NCBI GenBank assembly: GCA_039527025.1
Contig: BAAAJN010000015.1
Span: 30,723-94,722 of the forward strand
DNA from: Microlunatus lacustris
GTDB lineage: Bacteria > Actinomycetota > Actinomycetes > Propionibacteriales > Propionibacteriaceae
DNA: 64,000 nucleotides
Direction: 5' to 3'
In this document: piece after piece, positions 42,610 through 51,134 of the stretch
Numbering within the stretch: the first letter of the stretch is position 1
Layout: each line of letters begins with the position of its first letter
The notes under the pieces: model-generated
Databases searched by the model: none
Seen by the model: the letters and a program-made list of their open reading frames with translations, nothing else
Told to the model about the DNA's origin: nothing
Program-made: the position numbers and the translations under genes

Positions 42610-42710
42610 GTAGCCGAGTCTCGTGCGGGACTCACGCAATGGCCGACCCTCGTGCGGGACGCACGCAATGGCCGACCCTCGCGCGGCGGCACGTCAGTGA
42701 CCGACCCCTG
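42610..42710 (+). repeat. Dispersed repeat, three to four units
   Basis: GAGTCTCGTGCGGGACTCACGCAATGGCC, GACCCTCGTGCGGGACGCACGCAATGGCC, GACCCTCGCGCGGCGGCACG, TCAGTGACCGACC. Note GTGCGGGACTCAC against GTGCGGGACGCAC. Confidence 0.85.
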
Positions 42711-42772
42711 TCCGCGGCGAGAGGCTCCGGCTCGGCCCCCGGAGCGCGGGTCTCTCGCGCGCTCACTCAGGC

Positions 42773-43756
42773 CTATACGGACTGCTCGCCGCCCGCGGTG
42801 CGGTAGGGCTCCTTGAGGGGGCCGCGGCCAGGGTCGGGCTTCTCCACCTTGTTGGCCCGAAGGCGGGCGACACGACGCGTCTCCAGTCCCCAGAAGATGG
42901 CGAACAGCGCGATCTCCCACCACTCTATGAAGATCACCACGTGTTCGGGGGCGAAGATCCTCGCTACCAGCACGGGCACGAGGATCCCGAGCGACATCAG
43001 CAGGAAGATCACCCCGTAGAAGAAACGACCCGACGGCCACAGGTCCCTGTACAGGTAGAACGGCCAAGTGTTCGTCAGAACGGCCACGGCCAACGAGCCG
43101 ATCATGAGGATCGCGGCGATGTCGTGGATCGAGAGCTGAACAGGCCCCCAGGCGATGCCCTGCATCCGCACCGCTGCCGCCGGCCGCAGCCAGAGCTGCC
43201 ACATCGCGAGACCGAGGAATCCCACGAGCAGCAGCGCAGTGATCCGGAGAAACCACGCGTTGACCTGGTTGGCGAGCGTGCTCCCGACGTCCACGAAGAG
43301 CTGCCTCACCTTCCCCGCCCTAGCCTCCCTGACGACCAGCACCAGGCACAGCAAGAGCACGGACGTGAGCGCGATCCGAAGGAACCAGACATGGTCCGCC
43401 GGCGACACGCCATCCGGAGTTGGGTTGCGCTCTAGTTCGTCCATCAACTCCCGAAACCCAGTCGGCACCAGCGCGACGAACACCGCATAGAATCCCGCAC
43501 CGTTCAGGGCATAGTCCTCCAACAGACCCACGCCCTGATACGCGACCAGGCAGGCAGCGATCGCGAAGAGGGCGCCGACGAAGATGTCGCGAACCGGCCC
43601 TCCGTAGTACGCACTGATGGACCTCTCCAGCTCGCCCTGCTGGAAGGCCGTCACGATTGTCACGACGAAGAGCAGGATGGGTAGACAGATCAGGAGCCAT
43701 CGGACGTACGCGTAGGTGATGCGGGTGGTCTCCAGCCGCAGCTCTTCCTCGTTCAC
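42773..43756 (-). CDS. Eight-helix membrane protein of unknown function
   Basis: 327 residues from GTG 43756 (AAGGGAG upstream). About eight membrane segments: WLLICLPILLFVVTIV, DIFVGALFAIAACLVAYQGV, GFYAVFVALVPTGF, IALTSVLLLCLVLVV, ITALLLVGFLGLAMW, IAAILMIGSLAVAVL, FFYGVIFLLMSLGILVPVLVA, VVIFIEWWEIALFAIFW. The phrase ERSISAYYGGPVRDIFVGALFAIA is a conserved start of an uncharacterised bacterial family. C-terminal tail is basic and cytoplasmic. No enzymatic motif. Confidence 0.7.
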   Translation of the reverse strand: MNEEELRLETTRITYAYVRWLLICLPILLFVVTIVTAFQQGELERSISAYYGGPVRDIFVGALFAIAACLVAYQGVGLLEDYALNGAGFYAVFVALVPTGFRELMDELERNPTPDGVSPADHVWFLRIALTSVLLLCLVLVVREARAGKVRQLFVDVGSTLANQVNAWFLRITALLLVGFLGLAMWQLWLRPAAAVRMQGIAWGPVQLSIHDIAAILMIGSLAVAVLTNTWPFYLYRDLWPSGRFFYGVIFLLMSLGILVPVLVARIFAPEHVVIFIEWWEIALFAIFWGLETRRVARLRANKVEKPDPGRGPLKEPYRTAGGEQSV

Positions 43757-44139
43757 GCTGACTCCCTTCCTCGATCACCCGGTGAGGCAAGCGTGCTCCC
43801 GCGGCCGCCGTCGGCGCCAGACCTTTCGCGTCACTGAGGCGGAGTCATGGTTCAACAGGTAGGACGCGTCAAGGCCCCGTCGGGTCACAGGTGCCAGGCT
43901 GGGTGACCGCCCCAAGCCGTGTCAGCGAGTCGACGGATGGGAGGTCACGCAGGCCAGGTACACGTGTCGCCTCCTCTTCGCCTAGGAAGCCGCGAGGCTC
44001 CGGAAGCCCTGGGAACGTTGACGCACCGCTTGAGGTGGGCAGCCGGCGCAGCAGGGGTCGGGGCCAACACGGGAGCAGTCGCATCGTGCCGCCAGACAGC
44101 AGCCGTGACAGCAACGCGATCGGGAGTCACCGGCGTCGC
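43757..44139. other. Intergenic, no gene recognised
   Basis: 383 bp containing the promoter of the leftward membrane-protein gene. No frame with a start, ribosome site and family resemblance. Confidence 0.4.
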
Positions 44140-44242
44140 AGACCGCCCTCGTGCGGGGCACGTCAGTGGCCGACCTTGCGTGCGGGATGCACGTAGTAGT
44201 GGACCCTCGTGCGGACGCACGCAGTAACCGACCGGCTACGGA
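44140..44242 (+). repeat. Dispersed repeat, three units and tail
   Basis: GCCCTCGTGCGGGGCACG, TCAGTGGCCGACCTTGCG, TGCGGGATGCACGTAGTAGTGGACC, CTCGTGCGGACGCACGCAGTAACC, then GACCGGCTACGG. Confidence 0.8.
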
Positions 44243-44263
44243 CACCCGTTCGGCTAGCGTGGC

Positions 44264-44638
44264 CTAGCCGAGTTCGTCAATGGTCGTGAGGCAGAACGGG
44301 TGGCCAGCCGGGTCCGCGAACACGAGACAGTGCTCCGCATTGGGTTGCTCGTCGTACCTAGTAGCGCCGGCTCGGCAGACACGCGCATCCGCGGCAACCA
44401 GGTCGTCGACCAGGAAGTCAAGGTGCACCAACGCTGAGCTGAGCGGCCCAGGCCACTGCGGTGGTGAATAGTCCTCGACCGTTTGAAAGTCGATCCTTCC
44501 GCCTGAGCCGCTCACGGTGGCCCAGGCGGCATGAGCGAAAGTCACCTCGCCACCGGTGATGTCGGCGTAGAACTTGGCCAGTTGAGTGGCGTCGGGACAG
44601 TTCACCGCGACGGAACTGAGACGGATGACGTCGGACAC
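44264..44638 (-). CDS. VOC-family (glyoxalase-like) protein
   Basis: 124 residues, GTG start. LSSVAVNCPDATQLAKFYADITGG, RIDFQTVEDYSPPQWPG, LVHLDFLVDDLVAADARVCRAGATRY and CLVFADPAGHPFCLTTI give one Glyoxalase_6-type module. In the family it may be an enzyme or a drug-binding protein. It is not one of the three dehydratase-VOC copies. Single gene between repeats. Confidence 0.82.
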   Translation of the reverse strand: MSDVIRLSSVAVNCPDATQLAKFYADITGGEVTFAHAAWATVSGSGGRIDFQTVEDYSPPQWPGPLSSALVHLDFLVDDLVAADARVCRAGATRYDEQPNAEHCLVFADPAGHPFCLTTIDELG

Positions 44639-44706
44639 CAGTTACCTCACCTTCAGCGAGTTGTCACCACGATCATCCTCCACCTAAGCCAGCCAGCGGA
44701 CTGCCT

Positions 44707-44756
44707 GCAGTGGCCGACCTTCGTGCGGAGCACGTCAGTGGTCGACGGGCTATCGG
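44707..44756 (+). repeat. Dispersed repeat
   Basis: GCAGTGGCCGACCTTCGTG, CGGAGCACGTCAGTGGTCGACGGGC, TATCGG. Ends with a diverged ACCGGCTACCGGT tail. Confidence 0.85.
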
Positions 44757-45638
44757 AACGGTCGCCCCGGCTGGGAGGGAACAGCCTGCGGGCGCCCGCC
44801 GCTGGTGCTGACTGCTCGGTCGCCTGCAGGCTGTGGACGGCAAGTGCGGTCAGCCAGGCGAAGCCGGTGGTGACGGTGACGCGCTGATAGAGGCCGCCGG
44901 CGGCTACGAGGGCGGGAGCTGAGCGAGTTCCTCGACCGTGTCGAGCATGTGTTGGTCCGTGGGCTGGGAGAGGTCGAATCGCTTGGGCAGTCAGCTGGCG
45001 CGTGGGGAGGCTCCTGCCCACATTCTCCCCGCCGGCTTCCGGATAACCAGCCGCCGGTCAGCGGGTTGTAGAGGTGGACGCCTCATGCCGTGGCGCTGGC
45101 AGGTCGGCAGAACGTCGTCCTCGATACGCCGGACGAGAATGGAGGAGGCCGGCTGCTCGATGACGTTTCGACCCCGCTCGCGCGCGACCCGCTTGGGCGT
45201 CGACAATCTGCTCGTGAGTCACCGTGAGCAGCCGTGACGACCTCACTCCAAGTGCGTGAGATGCGCTGCCACGTTCCCCGCACCTTCGATGCAACCTCTG
45301 GATTGGCCGTCTCGGCGACAGCCGGAATCCCCAACAACCCCGTCAGACTCCGTTGCCAGATTCAGTTTGGCCCTACCAGCCCGCCGGCGTCAATGGGGAC
45401 AACACCCACCTGTGGCGAGGCTCGGGCGAGGCCATCATGGCAAGTGCGACGTCGAGCGTCCCACCTGGTCGCCGTCCGATTAATGGTTGGGATTCAAGGG
45501 CGCCGGCAAACCCTGTGGGCGAACCGAATCAGGCGCACGAGCCAGTCGTTCGATGGTGGAAGGTCTGGTCGCGCGGGTTCATGTGTCGCGTCCGCCTGAC
45601 CATAGGGAGCCCGGGCAAGGGAAGGACGTATACCAATC
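44757..45638. other. Long stretch without a recognised gene
   Basis: 882 bp, the longest gap in the window. On the minus strand near 44935-44990 a short coding-like piece reads FDLSQPTDQHMLDTVEELAQLPP and then stops; other frames are arginine/serine-rich. Probably decayed genes. The right end holds the promoter of the haloperoxidase-like gene. Confidence 0.4.
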
Positions 45639-47201
45639 ATGGATACAACGGGCGGGGTGAGCCGCCGATGGGCACTCAAGGCCGCAGGAGTCGCTGGTGC
45701 AACCGCGATCGTCAGCGGTGCGGGGGCCGGTGTCGCGCACGCCGACGACGACCGCGGAGGTGAGGACAGCAGACGCCACCGCCGCGGTGTTGAGCCGGAC
45801 GCCGGCACCTGGAAGACTTTTGTGCTGTCCGCAGGCACCGAGATCACGGTGCCGCCGCCGCCCATGGGTGAGGCGGCCAAGCGCGACCTCGACGCCGTGG
45901 TGAAGGCTGCCGCGGACCGCACGGATGAGACGCTCGACGCGATCTCGTTCTGGGACACGGGGTCGCCCGGATTCCGCTGGAACCAGATCGGCGCGCAGAT
46001 GCTTGTCGCCAACCCGGCACCGGACACGTTCCGGGTGGTTGCCTACCTGAATGTAGCCATCTACGACGCGACGATCGCCGCGTGGGCGTGGAAGCAGGAA
46101 TACCGGCGGCGGCGCCCGAGCGCACACCGGGTGGAGGCGGTAATCGACATCCCGAACAGCCCGTCATACCCGAGCGAACACGGTGCTGCAGCCGGCGCGG
46201 CGGTGGGCGTGCTCAGCCACCTCTACCCGGACCAGGCGGCCGAGCTGGTCAAGAAGGCGGCCGCTCACGCTGCCTCACGCGTCGCCGCAGGTGTCGAGCA
46301 CCCCAGCGACTTCGAAGCCGGCTACGTGCTCGGTAAGGCGGTCGCCGCCGAGGTCGCCCGCGAGAGGATCGACGCAGACGGATTCGACGCGCAGTACTCC
46401 GGCGACCCCAACGAACCCTACCCGGGCGGCGACGGCTCGTACCCGGTCCTGCCCAAGGACGAGGGCTACATCCAGATCTTGGTCGCCAACTGGATGCCGC
46501 TCGTGATCGGCGACGTCACGAGGTTCCGACCACCGCCGCCCCCGGCCAAGGGCTCGGTTGAGCGGGCGGCCGAGGTGGCCGAGGTCAAGGAGTACCCGCG
46601 CCGCAAGCAGCCCGACTTCGCCGAGCTGTTCTTCTGGGCCCAAGACCCAGCCGGGCGGCCGAAGCCCGACTCGAAGGCGTTCGTGAATACGACACAGGCG
46701 GCGTTCTACTACGCGGTCGACGTCTCGCTGATCGTGCTCGAGGACGTGAACCAAAAGATCCACGAGTACAAGCTCGACACCAACCCGCCGCGCGCCGCGC
46801 GTACGTACGCGCTGGCGTTCACCGCCATCCTCGACGCGTACATCGCCTGCTGGGACGCGAAGTACCACTACGTCGTTGGCCGGCCGATTCACTTCGACTC
46901 GACGATCGACACGTTGTGGACCACCTATCCGCTTGCCGGCTATCCGTCAGGTCACGCCTGCAACCTGACGTCGGCGGCGACCGTGCTCGGGTATCTGTTC
47001 CCGCGTGACGCGCACTACTTCCTAAGCCGGGCCATGGAGAACGCCGCATCGCGAATGTGGGCAGGCATCCACTTCCGCAGCGACTTCGAAGGCGGCGCAG
47101 CGATGGGCCAGGAAATCGGCAAAGCGATCATCGAATACGCGAAGGCCGACGGCAGCTCGTCGCCGTGCGGCGCTTGCGGCAGATTGGGCAACCCGTCCTG
47201 A
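45639..47201 (+). CDS. Tat-exported protein with two PAP2/vanadium-haloperoxidase-like domains
   Basis: 520 residues. Tat signal SRRWALKAAGVAGATAIVSG with AHA cleavage near 35. Two PAP2 modules follow. First: KQEYRRRRP (152-160), PSEH (178-181), SRVAAGVEHPSD (213-224). Second: KYHYVVGRP (408-416), PSGH (436-439), SRMWAGIHFRSD (471-482). Each has the Lys-x6-Arg-Pro, Pro-Ser-x-His and Ser-Arg-x5-His-x3-Asp pattern that binds phosphate or vanadate. The first has Glu in PSEH in place of Gly. It could be an acid phosphatase or vanadium-dependent haloperoxidase-like enzyme acting outside the membrane. Confidence 0.82.
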   Translation: MDTTGGVSRRWALKAAGVAGATAIVSGAGAGVAHADDDRGGEDSRRHRRGVEPDAGTWKTFVLSAGTEITVPPPPMGEAAKRDLDAVVKAAADRTDETLDAISFWDTGSPGFRWNQIGAQMLVANPAPDTFRVVAYLNVAIYDATIAAWAWKQEYRRRRPSAHRVEAVIDIPNSPSYPSEHGAAAGAAVGVLSHLYPDQAAELVKKAAAHAASRVAAGVEHPSDFEAGYVLGKAVAAEVARERIDADGFDAQYSGDPNEPYPGGDGSYPVLPKDEGYIQILVANWMPLVIGDVTRFRPPPPPAKGSVERAAEVAEVKEYPRRKQPDFAELFFWAQDPAGRPKPDSKAFVNTTQAAFYYAVDVSLIVLEDVNQKIHEYKLDTNPPRAARTYALAFTAILDAYIACWDAKYHYVVGRPIHFDSTIDTLWTTYPLAGYPSGHACNLTSAATVLGYLFPRDAHYFLSRAMENAASRMWAGIHFRSDFEGGAAMGQEIGKAIIEYAKADGSSSPCGACGRLGNPS

Positions 47202-47318
47202 TGGCACGCTCGGAGCCCGGCGGGGCCGCCCCTCTGGATGAGGGCGTGCTCCCGCCGAGTCCAAGCGGCATGCGAGCGAGGCCGACGTCAACGAAGGCCC
47301 GCGACCTTCTAGCAATAG

Positions 47319-47352
47319 GCCACCCTGGTGCGGAGCACGTCAGTGGCCGACC
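47319..47352 (+). repeat. Dispersed repeat, one unit
   Basis: CACCCTGGTGCGGAGCACG, TCAGTGGCCGACC. It runs directly into copy C of the dehydratase-VOC segment with no spacer. Confidence 0.9.
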
Positions 47353-47805
47353 CGTTTGCGGTCGCGGTCTTCACGGCAGGGCTGAGTCGTGGCACTGCAC
47401 TTCCAATCCTGTACTCAGCCAGCTTGGTCATACCGACCAGTTCTGCCCCACGATGCATGCTCCGTTGCCTTCGGCATCGGCAAGAACCCACGACTGGAGC
47501 TTTTCCTCGGGAGTGTCCGCGCGGGCTTGGTAGCCCAGGACCGCCTGCCAGAGAGGCAATACGTCGGAGTGCACCAGCGCATCGATGGTGACGACGACGT
47601 CTTGCACCATCGATGGATCGGCTGTCACGCCGTGACCTCTCGCCACCCGTAGTTGCCGACGGCGTCATCGAACTGCCGTGGCGTCAGGAGTGCTGGCATC
47701 CGAGCTCCCCAGCTGCCCTCACTTGCCGGTTGCCTGTTCGCAGAGCACGGCGAAGTCATCGGCCGGTCGCACTTCAAACCGTAGCGGCGCGATCTCCGGC
47801 GACCG
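47349..47805 (-). pseudogene. Dehydratase-VOC segment, copy C
   Basis: Third and shortest copy. From ATG 47699 it reads MPALLTPRQFDDAVGNYGWREVTA and stops, with the same central deletion as copy A; the VOC part (GTG 47628 to stop at 47428) has the same central deletion as copy B (...RADTPEEKLQSWVLADAEGNGACIVGQNWSV). It therefore carries both deletions. The 5' flank with FEVRPADDFAVLCEQATGK is present, and dispersed repeats bound both ends. Confidence 0.8.
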
Positions 47806-47842
47806 TCGTGCGGAGCACGTCAGTGGCCGACCCTCGTGCGCG
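47801..47842 (+). repeat. Dispersed repeat
   Basis: GACCGTCGTGCGGAGCACG, TCAGTGGCCGACCCTCGTG, CGCGATG. The second unit is cut off. Confidence 0.9.
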
Positions 47843-47901
47843 ATGATGTGCCAGCCACCGTCGTCAGAGGGGCGTTGGAAAGCCCGCAGTTCCGGGCTCC
47901 T

Positions 47902-48426
47902 TCACGGCACTGCAACGCCTAGGAAGCGGAACCGACCCCGTGGGCCGTTGAGGAACGAGTAGTCCTGCCATCTGAGCGTGTATTCACCCGCGAGGTTCAC
48001 CGCCTCCGATCGTCCCTTGCTCGTCCCGGAGCCCGTGAGGGGTCCCCACCGTCTCGATCCCGCCAGCAGCCCGTTCTCGTGGAGGCGGAAGGCATCCGCA
48101 TTGGTTGCGCGGCCATGATCAGGGGCACGCCAGTAGGACGGGTCATTCGTGAGTACCAGAACGAGCCCGGCGGTTGCGTACCCGCTTGTGACAACCTGTT
48201 CGACTCGCTCGATGTCCTTCACGGCATCGTAGGCGCGGATGTCTTGGGCGGCCTGGCGGAGTAGTCGGAACGACTCTCCGCTCACCTCGCCATCCCAGCG
48301 ATCAGTCAGGTACTTCAATTCGATAGCGGAAGCGGAACCGTCGACGGGGTCTGCGACAAGTAGGTCAAGGTGGACTCCTTGGCGAGGCCGCGTCTCCAAC
48401 CGAACACGCAGGTCAGGGTCACACAT
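47902..48426 (-). CDS. PD-(D/E)XK nuclease-like protein
   Basis: 174 residues from ATG 48426. GVHLDLLVADPVDGSASAIELKYL holds the Asp and Glu-x-Lys of a PD-(D/E)XK nuclease core at about 18-40. ESFRLLRQAAQDIRAYDAVKDIERVEQVV and LVLVLTNDPSYW match a family of stand-alone restriction-like proteins. Homologues usually have some 30-50 more residues in front; here a TGA lies 15 codons upstream, so the N-terminus may be shortened. Target unknown; a role in DNA restriction is possible. Confidence 0.65.
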   Translation of the reverse strand: MCDPDLRVRLETRPRQGVHLDLLVADPVDGSASAIELKYLTDRWDGEVSGESFRLLRQAAQDIRAYDAVKDIERVEQVVTSGYATAGLVLVLTNDPSYWRAPDHGRATNADAFRLHENGLLAGSRRWGPLTGSGTSKGRSEAVNLAGEYTLRWQDYSFLNGPRGRFRFLGVAVP

Positions 48427-48539
48427 GGCGATGATCCTGTCGTCGGGGGCTTTCGGCTTTCCTCAGGTCTCAAGTGCAGGTCGCGCAAGGCGCCGTTGGC
48501 AAAGTTCTGGCGGCGCGTTCGCACACCCACGCAGTTCCC

Positions 48540-48608
48540 GACCCCTCGCGCGGGGCACGTCAGCGGCCGACCCTCGTGCGGAGCACGCCAGGGCTGACCG
48601 CCGTCGCG
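48540..48608 (+). repeat. Dispersed repeat, two units
   Basis: GACCCCTCGCGCGGGGCACG, TCAGCGGCCGACCCTCGTG, CGGAGCACGCCAGGGCTGACC, GCCGTCGCGG. Confidence 0.85.
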
Positions 48609-48691
48609 GAACGTCGGGTGCCGCAAGCAGCAGGGAAGAGGTGGAACGGACCGGAAGGTTGGCGGCGAGCGCCAGCGGTTGCTGCGTGTGA

Positions 48692-49666
48692 TCAGGGAAG
48701 TCGGAGCTCCGCCAGGGCCGCGTCGACGCTGGGGGCCTCTTCGTTGCAGAGCACCGCCAGGTCCAGCTCGTGGTTGGGGAGGTGGGCCAGCAGCGTCTGG
48801 TAACCGGGCATGTCCCCGGGGTTGATCTGTGCTTGGTGGCCGCGGATCCGGCCGAGGAAGGTGCCGTAGCCGTACCCGGTCATCACGACTGGCTCAGGTG
48901 TTGTGCTGCTGGGGGCGGGGAGGGTGGTGTGGCGGGTCCACAGCTGGGCGGCTGATCGCGGGTTGAGGAGGTGGTCGGAGCGCAGGGCTTGGTTGAGGCG
49001 GACGAGGTCGCCGGTGGTGGTCCAGAGGTCGCCGGAGCCGGTGATGTCGGCGAAGTTGGGGTGGAGGGGCGAGGGTCGGCCGTGGTCGTGGCCGACGGCG
49101 AGGTCGGGGTCGGCTGGGGCTGGTCCTGAGCTGGTGGCCGTCATGCCTGCAGGAGTGAAGACGAGGGTGTCGGCGATCGTGGCGTAGGGCTGACCGGTCG
49201 CGGCTGTGATGACTCGCCCGGCGGTGAGGAAGCCGGGTCCGCTGTAGCGCCAGCCGGCTCCGGGCGGCCCGACCGGGGGAGCGGTGGCGATCAGCGCGAG
49301 CAGATCCTCGTACGGCGGAGGGGCCGTCAGCAGTCGCGGTAGACCGGGGATGTCGCCCCAGTGCCCGAGGCCGGAGGTGTTGCTGAGCAGGTGGTGCAGT
49401 GTGATCGTCGACCAGCTGCTCGGCAGGTCGTCGAGCCAGGTGGTGATCGGCAGCTGCAGGTTCAGGGTGCCGGCCTCGATGAGCGACAGGACCACTGTGG
49501 AGAGGACCAGCTTGCTGATCGAGCAGGCCTGGAATCGTGATCGAGGGCTGCACGCCTCGCTGCCGGGGCCGTTCGTGAGCCCGACCGACCGTTCCTCGAC
49601 CACGTCAGCTCCGCGCACGACCAGCGCCGTTCCTGACCAAGCCGGCCTCGGATCGTCTTCGCCCAC
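48692..49666 (-). CDS. Beta-lactamase-family serine hydrolase
   Basis: 324 residues from GTG 49666. Class C beta-lactamase/DD-peptidase-like fold: FQACSISKLVLSTVVLSLIE with the SxxK catalytic pair (about residue 50), HHLLSNTSGLGHWGDIPGL, and RYSGPGFLTAGRVI in the YxN position. The KTG triad is replaced near the C-terminus (GHQAQINPGDMPGYQTLL). No signal peptide, so it is cytoplasmic. Closest in type to EstB-like esterases and PBP4*-like hydrolases. Substrate unknown. Confidence 0.83.
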   Translation of the reverse strand: MGEDDPRPAWSGTALVVRGADVVEERSVGLTNGPGSEACSPRSRFQACSISKLVLSTVVLSLIEAGTLNLQLPITTWLDDLPSSWSTITLHHLLSNTSGLGHWGDIPGLPRLLTAPPPYEDLLALIATAPPVGPPGAGWRYSGPGFLTAGRVITAATGQPYATIADTLVFTPAGMTATSSGPAPADPDLAVGHDHGRPSPLHPNFADITGSGDLWTTTGDLVRLNQALRSDHLLNPRSAAQLWTRHTTLPAPSSTTPEPVVMTGYGYGTFLGRIRGHQAQINPGDMPGYQTLLAHLPNHELDLAVLCNEEAPSVDAALAELRLP

Positions 49667-49740
49667 CGCCGCACAGTAGCGGGTGATGGACCCGAGCCGT
49701 CCCTGTTGCAGACGTCCACGCGGTACCCGACCTCCGGCTT

Positions 49741-49797
49741 CGTACGGGAGGCAAGCAGTGGCCGGCCGACCGTATTGCGGGATGCGCCGGTAGCAGA
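49741..49797 (+). repeat. Dispersed repeat, strongly degenerate
   Basis: CGTACGGGAGGCAAGCAGTGGCC, GGCCGACCGTATTGCGGGATGCGCCGGTAGC. Recognisable but eroded. Confidence 0.6.
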
Positions 49798-49912
49798 TCC
49801 GTGAAGGGCTGCGATCTCCCACCTCTCCGAGCCGGGGCGTTGAGTCGCACGCGGGCTACTGCGGCCCTCGATCACCGTTGATGCTCCAGGCGTCGAGCCG
49901 CAGGGCGGCCTG

Positions 49913-50539
49913 CTACTCGGGGCAGGTTTCGCACAGTTCACGTGTCAGAGCGTTGCTGGTCCAGTCGATCCAGGCCTGTGTGGACCAGCCGAGGTCGAGC
50001 ACGAAGGATCGGTAGGTTTCCGGGCCGAGGAGGACGTAGAACAGGTCTGCTGCTTGATCGACGCTGACACGTCCCCTGGTACCCGTCTTGCTCAGGATCA
50101 GTTCCGCCAGCTGGCGCATGTCCCGTCTGCGGTGGTCCTCGCCTCGCCGGAACACGACGCCAGCTGCGTCACCGGCAGCGGCATGAAAGACCGGCAACAT
50201 CGGCGCGACCCGTGCCAGGATCACCGCCGACGCCTCCACCGCTGACGAGATCGCGCGCTGAGCGTCCGCTTCAGCCGCGACCTCTGTGAACCAGCGCTGC
50301 TCCGTTGGTCGCCTCGAGCCCCCACCGAAGACGGCGCACTCGTGGACTTCTTGCAACAACTCATCTTTTGTGCGGAAGGTGAAGTAGAGGGTCTGCACTG
50401 CGACCCCGGCCCGGTCGGCGATCGCCGCCATCGTGGTCGCCCGGTACCCGGACTCGCAGAACAGGACGTAGGCGGAGTCGACCATACGGCGACGGGTCAC
50501 CGCGGCCTTCTCCCTTCTGGAGGTGTTGACAACGTCCAC
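49913..50539 (-). CDS. TetR-family transcriptional regulator
   Basis: 208 residues from GTG 50539; GTG 50566 would add nine residues and overlap the operator-like palindrome. Helix-turn-helix at about 10-57: RRRMVDSAYVLFCESGYRATTMAAIADRAGVAVQTLYFTFRTKDELL. A standard all-helical ligand domain follows. Divergent from a kinase gene that it probably represses. No ribosome site is clear before either start. Confidence 0.83.
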   Translation of the reverse strand: MDVVNTSRREKAAVTRRRMVDSAYVLFCESGYRATTMAAIADRAGVAVQTLYFTFRTKDELLQEVHECAVFGGGSRRPTEQRWFTEVAAEADAQRAISSAVEASAVILARVAPMLPVFHAAAGDAAGVVFRRGEDHRRRDMRQLAELILSKTGTRGRVSVDQAADLFYVLLGPETYRSFVLDLGWSTQAWIDWTSNALTRELCETCPE

Positions 50540-50551
50540 AGCAGCCAATCT

Positions 50552-50570
50552 ACTAGTGGTAGCCACTAGT
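50552..50570. promoter_or_regulatory. Putative TetR operator
   Basis: ACTAGTGG-TAG-CCACTAGT, a 19-bp palindrome in the divergent region, followed by another CACTAGT 6 bp on. Twelve bases upstream of the TetR start at 50539. Confidence 0.65.
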
Positions 50571-50604
50571 GATCGTCACTAGTCCCACGCCCTGGGGGTC
50601 GTCG

Positions 50605-51099
50605 ATGCAACCGGAACCGCAAGAAGGGGCTGTGGTCGACCGGGCGATCCTGGGTGGAGCGGATGTCGGCGACGAAGCCCTCGCCGCGATGGTGGCGGAG
50701 AGCCTGGGCGTTGATCACGTGGAGCTGGTCGACGGGGGCGCGGCAGTTGCCGCCTATGATCTCGAGGCCCTCACGACAGCGGGGCGTTATTGGGTCGTCG
50801 GCACTGCCCGACACTCCGCAGGTGCGTCCTCGTACTCCTTCTTCGTCAAGGTGGTGCAGTCGTGGACCCGCTCACCTCAGTTCCAGCGTGTTCCGGAGCC
50901 ACTGCGGGAGCTAGCGGCTGCCGGTCTGCCCTGGCGCAATGAGCCCGCGGTTTACCGGTCGGACCTCGCGGATCGGCTTCCCGCCGGCCTCTCGATGCCC
51001 ACCGCGCACGCAGTGGTCGACATCGATGACCTCTCCGCCGGTCTGTGGCTCCAAGCCGTCCAGCACGACCCCAGCCCCTGGGTGTCTATGTCAACTTGA
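50605..51099 (+). pseudogene. APH-like kinase, 5' part (split by IS21)
   Basis: From ATG 50605 the N-lobe reads GEDVGDEALAAMVAESLGVDHVELVDGG-type sequence and RYWVVGTARHSAGASSYSFFVKVVQSW, up to LWLQAVQHDPSPWV at 51082. The IS21 element begins at 51083 and the frame ends six codons later at 51099. With one target copy removed the reading frame joins exactly to the part at 53775 (…DPSPW-EQSTFVRAA), giving a 388-residue kinase. The insertion should abolish activity. Confidence 0.8.
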
Positions 51100-51134
51100 T
51101 CTAGGACCACGTGACGGTTTGATCTGAGACCACT

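Noticed and set aside
45353..45763. 136-codon rightward open frame before the PAP2 gene
   Set aside because: It overlaps the PAP2 gene start, has atypical composition and no resemblance to any family.
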